The translations under genes were made by a program, and so were the position numbers. Shown one piece after another: positions 59,544 through 64,000 of a stretch of 64,000 nucleotides of DNA (within the stretch, counting starts at the first letter, position 1; each line of letters begins with the position of its first letter). The notes below the pieces were generated by a model. That model had not been told where the DNA came from. It searched no databases and saw only the letters and a program-made list of their open reading frames with translations. The stretch spans positions 124,001 to 188,000 of the forward strand of contig SADC01000122.1 in assembly GCA_004194705.1 (NCBI GenBank), read 5' to 3'. Source of the stretch: Ditylenchus dipsaci. Lineage: Eukaryota; Nematoda; Chromadorea; Rhabditida; Anguinidae.

Positions 59544-61132
59544 TCAATCAACGTTCTTCTCGAGGTGGTGCCCTTCTTGGTCATTCTTTTGCAGATGGTG
59601 CCCTTCTTGCTCATTATGAGGATAGTCCAAGTCATCTATGGCATAATCTTGATCCACAAACAGCTCGCTTTCATCGCTGAGAATCGAAAAGTGCTCCAAA
59701 GAAACAATCATGAGAGACAAAACTTCACCTTAAAAGTTTAGATTGAAAAAAAACTTCTCAGTGCTCAAACCTGTCCACTCGATTGAAGCTTGAGTGATTT
59801 CGATTTCGTCGTCCATGCCAACATTCGATTTGATCTGGAAGCACAGTTGACATTTATGTTCTCCATCAGTAGCAATCCCCACGAAAGAACCAGTATTTGA
59901 GCCGAAGGGCACAATGTCTGTGATAATCAAGAGTCGGAGCAACACTGAACCAACAGATTAAAAAAATCAAAACCCCACGAAATACCTTTTTTCATACCGA
60001 ACAGACCACTAATTTTGCTCAGAGTATTAGGAGCAGGCCCGAACGAACTATCGCTTTTGACAAACTGAATCTTGGACTGCATTGTGAAGACACAGCATCC
60101 AGAACGACTTGACTTCAAATTTTGCAGAAGAACTGTAGACCCCTGAAAATTGATGGAGAAGAATGAACGGAAACGAATAAAAATCTAACCATAGATGACT
60201 TCAGAATATGGCTAAGAAAAATTGCCACGAAATTCCACGCAGTCACTTGAACATTGTCGCGGCCATCAGAAGCATAGAAATCGATAACGGACTGATGCAC
60301 ATCGTCCTTCACAAAACGACGAATAGATTCCACTTGTTTGATACGCAGTTTGAGGTCGCTAAAAGAAGAATATTATTATTTGAAAAACTTATTTATTCAC
60401 TTACATTGCACTGCTTTTACAAGATTTTTTCAAGACATCCATGTTAATTGACGCGAAGGTTGCATTGTTCAAGCAGAACTTCTCTTCCAAAAGATATTCA
60501 AAGTAACGATCGACGTTTCCATTGATTTGCAAAGCCGCATCTTTTATAATTCGAACTGATGACCCACCTTTGAAACTAAGCGACAGATTTGCGTTGCCAT
60601 AATTGTACAGCTTATCTTTAGGAGGAGCGACCACAGCCAAATTCTTAAGCAAAAGCGTTTCACCCTGAAAATTCATATTTTTCTCATAGTATTTAGAAAA
60701 TATTTAAAAATAGCTGAATGCGAGGTAAGAAACATACCAGCAAAGAAGAAAATCCTGACAAATTACTATCCGGAGAAGAGTTCAAGCATTGAGTCGAAGT
60801 GGCAGCCGAAAACACGTCGCGGGCTGTATTCCAAGCACTTATCTGAACATAATTTGGCGGAATTTTGGTATCGCTTCCAACAATCGTGCGGATTCTATTC
60901 TGCTTGTCGAAACTAAGAACATCTTCAAGCGAGACGACTTGGACGATAACATCGCTAAAAATATGAAAAGACTACAACTTTGAAAAACTTGTGAAGCATC
61001 TTACACAGATTGTTCACCGACGATAAGCTTGGGAATAGATCGAATCGAATTGATTGAGCGCTTTCGTTTCTTAGACGGAGTGGAAAGAAAAGAGTCTTCA
61101 CACATTTCGCTATTGACGGAATCTCGAATCAT
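59544..61132 (-). CDS. RPA-like protein with tandem OB folds (Helitron-borne)
   Basis: Exons: 61,005-61,132 (MIRDSVNSEM, basic PSKKRKRS), 60,738-60,954, 60,405-60,664, 60,190-60,358, 59,986-60,142, about 59,729-59,944 and 59,544-about 59,680. Phases agree through the first six. The protein shows a repeated OB pattern: VQISAWN...GETLLLKNLAVV...LSLSFKGGSSVRII, then SVIDFYASDGRDNVQVTAWN...GSTVLLQNLK...IQFVKSDSSFG, then a third, weaker unit (IVPFGSNTGSFVGIATDG). This resembles the DNA-binding OB folds of the RPA large subunit. The tail is acidic and His-rich (NEQEGHHLQKNDQEGHHLEK). In frame, exon 6 ends in a TAA unless an eight-T run is miscounted. A TTTTAG acceptor lies just before the ATG, so upstream exons exist. 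Role inferred: single-strand DNA binding in transposition, or a captured host gene. Confidence 0.65.
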
Positions 61133-61339
61133 TTTGAACTGCTAAAATCAAGAAATAAAGCTTTGCTTGCTGTGCCACACATCTGATACATGATACAGGA
61201 CAAACAATGTGAGATACTCATCACATAAGACATAACCATATCACAAGAGACATGACCATAAGTATGCGACATAAGATGAACAATAAGACTTTACAAAGCA
61301 AACATAGGACGATCCATCTCAAACACTTCAAACATTAAC

Positions 61340-61397
61340 CATTTTTGAGGCACTCTACTGGACAATGAGGCAGAAAAAATCCACATGGAGCGAAGAC
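61340..61397 (-). other. candidate exon downstream of the cassette array
   Basis: Acceptor TTCTCAG, then GTCTTCGCTCC (like the start of the cassette exons), encoding VFAPCGFFLPHCPVECLKN, and a GT donor. Its incoming phase 0 matches the outgoing phase of the cassettes, and PVECLKN also occurs in the exon at 61,877-61,951. Confidence 0.45.
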
Positions 61398-61445
61398 CTG
61401 AGAAGATAAATGGAAATGATTTATTGATGCAAATGCACGACCTAT

Positions 61446-61786
61446 CGGATTTTCCAGCATACTCTCAAAGCACGATTCTTGTACACACTGCGGCCCAAAC
61501 TTCACGACTAATCCATAGAGCAGAGACCTGAAGAGATGAATGAGAAAACTTATTGATAAGAATGCACAACTTACCGGATCTTCCAGTATACTCTCAAAGC
61601 ACGATTCTTGTACACACTGCTGCCCAAACTTCACGACTAATCTATAGAGCAGAGACCTGAAGAGATATATGAGAAACACTTATTGATAAGAATGCACAAC
61701 TTACCGGATCGCCCAGTATACTCTCAAAGCACGATTCTTGTACACACTGCGGCCCAAACTTCACGACTAATCCATAAAGCAGAGAC
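61446..61786 (-). repeat. three tandem 82-bp exon-like units
   Basis: Units of about 130 bp. Each holds an 82-bp exon-like block (61,705-61,786; 61,575-61,656; 61,446-61,527) preceded by CTCTTCAG and, in the first two, followed by GTAAGTTG. Each encodes SLLYGLVVKFGPQCVQESCF followed by ES(I/M)L plus acid and Pro; no family recognised. In the third the donor reads ATAGG. Each block enters in phase 2 and leaves in phase 0, so the copies cannot be spliced together in frame but could replace each other. Confidence 0.65.
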
Positions 61787-61876
61787 CTGAAGAGATGAAT
61801 GAGAAAATCCTTGAGGCACGAACAATGTAAAAAACATCAAACTTTATTGACTAACAAATACAGACAATGATATTAC

Positions 61877-61951
61877 TGTGATTTCGTGAACTTCATTCTT
61901 GAGGCACTCAACAGGAAAGCTTACTTCCACCAAAGACAAACAGGCAGCCAT
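61877..61951 (-). CDS. candidate first exon, MAACLSLVEVSFPVECLKN
   Basis: ATG at 61,951 opens 25 codons ending EVHEIT at a GTAATA donor, upstream of the cassette array. As read, its phase (0) does not match the cassettes (2), so either a base is missing or another splice is used. Function unknown. Confidence 0.4.
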
Positions 61952-62900
61952 CAGTTCGAACAACCGAATAATGAGAAAAGACAATTCCTGACATCAGCAC
62001 CTACAAATGATACAAATATATAATGGCAACAATTTTTTCAAGCAGAAGGCTGAAGCATCAAAAAGAATGACACTTAAGAAATTAGCATGTGAGACATTAA
62101 CATGACAAATGAGTCATGACCAATCTCATGATACAGGACCATGAAACATAACTATGAGACAAAGACATACTCATAACACGTAAAACATGACCATGTAACA
62201 TGAGAAGAGGTTATCATGAAGGTTTAATATGATCCACGATAGCATGCTTGAAGTCACGCTTTTTCTCAAGTACCTCTACTTGGTTACATTCCACTTTGAG
62301 ACGCAAGCATAAATCACCGCACAGCCAAACCCCTTCAAGTATTTACCATTATTGAGGAAGCTGGAATGTACCGTGATTCATACTTGAGTCAAGGTTGAAT
62401 ACAATTCACAAAAACAAACATGCTTGAGTAAAAATTAGGAAAAAATCAAAACAACAATGAGACCGCATCATGAATCACAGTCTTACTTCCAAATACCCTG
62501 ACTTGTTCATTTTCCAGTTTGAGATACAACCATGAACCACAGTACAGTCCAAGCACTTCAAATATTTACCATTATTAAGGCTCTTGGACTGTAGTATGAA
62601 TCATATTAGAATCAAGAAATTTTCAAAAGTATTTAAAAAGGCTCGAGAACAAAAATTTCTTTCAAAAATAAAAATTTAATCCAAGCATCTGGATGATTCA
62701 TAAAACAACCATGAAAAACATGAGGCTCGAGCACGAAATTATCTCAGAGAGCCAACTGCTCCACATGCGCAAGAAATAATAATGAGCATGCGACAAAACT
62801 CTCGCTGCAATGAAATCCTCTTGAGACCAACTTTCAAACGATAATTTCGAGATATTTTTGAGACAAAATCGGACGGACACAAACTCTCTTTAGTATATAG
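61952..62900. other. 5' part of the Helitron, non-coding
   Basis: No ORF. Contains loose repeats of ATGAGACATGACCAT and two similar stretches (62,260-62,400 and 62,485-62,600) with CAAGCATAAATCAC/TTCAAGTATTTACCATTATT. Confidence 0.5.
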
Positions 62901-63153
62901 GATTCTCGATTTTTTTAATATTATTTGAACCCTAAGTTGCCTTTACAATTTTAATTTTAAAAAAAGAGGCAAAGTTACACAAACGCATATTGCCCTGGCT
63001 CCCAAAAATTAACGAAAAATTCTTGGGCTGTGGCTCTCAAAAAAATTTTCCGTAAAAGTAGAAAGAGCAAAAGGCACTAATAGTTGATCTCTACGATTCT
63101 TTATAAAAAGATAATATTGTCATCACTCTACTTTCTAAAAATTTCCCTCTCAG

Positions 63154-63802
63154 CTAGAAAACAGTGGTGATCCCTGGAAGGACTTTATGAACTCTCACAG
63201 GATTTCATACCCTGACTGTGTCTACTTCTTACTGGTCACTATGTCTACTGTGGGTAATTGCCTTATCCACTATCCAAATCCAGCCAATTTACTAAACCAC
63301 TTCCAGCTATGGAGACATCTATTGCACCACTGTGCTCGGCCGTGGTTTCATGGTGTTCTTCATTCTTGGAGGACTGGTAAAACCTTTTTCTATTTGATTT
63401 AGCCGAATTTCGTTATTCAATTTATTTGCTTAAATTCCAAATAAATTTTTGCATTCAACGATGTATTCAGGCTATGTTTGCTTCTTATGTGCCAGAAATA
63501 GCTGATCTGATCGGGAATCGACAAAAGTATGGAGGGGAGTACAAGGGTGAACATGGCAAGAGGTACACATTTTGCATGTTTGCAGTTTTATTTTTATGCT
63601 CGATTATTTTTTTGCAGACACATAGTGGTGTGTGGCTACATCACCTATGAGTCGGTCAGCCACTTTTTGCAAGACTTCTTGCACGAGGATAGAGAAGATG
63701 TCGACGTGGAGGTAGTCTTTCTGCACAGGGTAGTGCCTGATCTAGAGCTGGAGGGATTATTTAAACGCCATTTCACCAAAGTGGAATTCTTCACTGGAAC
63801 AG
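63154..63802 (+). CDS. slo-1: slo/BK channel: pore, S6 and start of RCK1
   Basis: Continuation of the slo gene across the Helitron-bearing intron. Exons: 63,154-63,253 ([20 protein letters not shown], then [12 protein letters not shown]), 63,307-63,376 ([13 protein letters not shown]6: [11 protein letters not shown]), 63,471-63,562 ([20 protein letters not shown]) and 63,618-63,802 ([45 protein letters not shown]). Joining the first two gives the selectivity filter TVGYGD; the splice needs one more G than the sequence has (GTGGGTAA). HIVVCG begins the RCK1 Rossmann fold, and the dense conservation leaves no doubt. The gene runs off the right edge: the rest of RCK1, RCK2 and the calcium bowl are outside. 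Confidence 0.96.
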
Positions 63803-64000
63803 GTAACAAAATGTTATTTTACAGGTTTACAAGTTCTACAGTTGGCAATCGATAGGTAGACATCAGTGATGTGAATATCGGCACCGGCTAAATTTCAGGC
63901 ACCTGTTCCTGGTAGTTATTAATATCACCCAGCCCGCTGCCGCGGATTATTAGGTAACTCAGACATTGGCATCGGGCTAGGAATTAAAAAAATTGGTCAT
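63803..64000. other. slo intron at right edge
   Basis: Intron sequence after the GTAACA donor; nothing else recognised. Confidence 0.5.

Larger units (their letters stand above)
57860..62902 (-). mobile_element. Helitron (rolling-circle transposon) in a slo intron
   Basis: Read on the minus strand the element begins TCCTATATACTAAAGAGAG (62,902 downward) and ends with a GC-rich hairpin, stem CCCGCCC / GGGCGGG with a 3-base loop (57,870-57,886), six bases, then CTAG at 57,860. It is flanked by A before TC (62,903) and T after CTAG (57,859), with no target duplication. All canonical Helitron features are present: TC start, 3' hairpin about 10 nt before a CTRR end, and insertion between A and T. 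Length 5,043 bp. No Rep-helicase ORF is seen, so this is a non-autonomous copy. It carries a spliced gene for an OB-fold (RPA-like) protein and a tandem exon array. Flanking parts hold loosely repeated GACACATGAG/CATGACCAT words. Confidence 0.88.

Noticed and set aside
61335..61679. Single 114-codon minus-strand ORF
   Set aside because: It reads through conserved splice sites of tandem exon-like units; the exon interpretation fits the repeated borders better.

Overview
This is a eukaryotic (metazoan) nuclear window with spliced genes in a repeat-dense background. Most introns are short (about 45-55 bp), with GT donors and a T-rich TTTCAG acceptor. The recognisable proteins are tryptophan hydroxylase, a CYP33/CYP2-like P450, HCF-1, mitochondrial glutamate dehydrogenase and a slo/BK channel. 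Together they suggest an ecdysozoan invertebrate, most plausibly a nematode; this assignment is an inference. I see no prokaryotic or organellar sequence and no convincing tRNA or rRNA gene.

Layout. 0-2.2 kb: a PIF/Harbinger-like element carrying a MADF-BESS gene. 5.6-6.7 kb (-): tryptophan hydroxylase catalytic exons. 9.5-10.7 kb (+): an unrecognised multi-exon gene for a charged protein, inside a pair of inverted repeats. 12.7-14.7 kb (-): N-terminal exons of a P450. 15.35-16.1 kb (-): a small gene with an 8-residue Ala/Val/Pro repeat. 18.76-21.45 kb: a PIF/Harbinger element with TAA target duplications, a MADF gene and a broken transposase that contains a nested MITE. 24.98-50.84 kb (+): one large HCF-1 gene, with the end of the Kelch domain, first Fn3, Q-rich middle, second Fn3 pair and a basic tail. 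Its introns are full of palindromic repeats. A complete glutamate dehydrogenase gene (37.70-40.09 kb, -) lies inside one of them. 54.19 kb to the right edge (+): slo/BK channel exons from the N-terminus through S0-S6, the pore and the start of RCK1. The intron between S5 and the pore exon holds a 5.04-kb Helitron (57,860-62,902) on the opposite strand. That Helitron carries a spliced gene for an RPA-like protein with several OB folds, plus an upstream array of three near-identical 82-bp exons.

Between genes the sequence is mostly non-autonomous DNA transposons that fold back on themselves. There are several families: CAGTCRA...-ended with TA duplications, TACCGTATTT...-ended, TTAA-bounded, mariner-like, and large palindromes with minisatellite cores. 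They are often nested inside one another.

Caution: almost every conserved gene here, on both strands, has exons in which the reading frame slips by one base, usually at a short run of G or A. The same slip appears in genes that must be functional (GDH, slo, HCF-1). I read these as uncorrected homopolymer errors in the assembly, not pseudogenes, so CDS entries are exon models spanning such slips.
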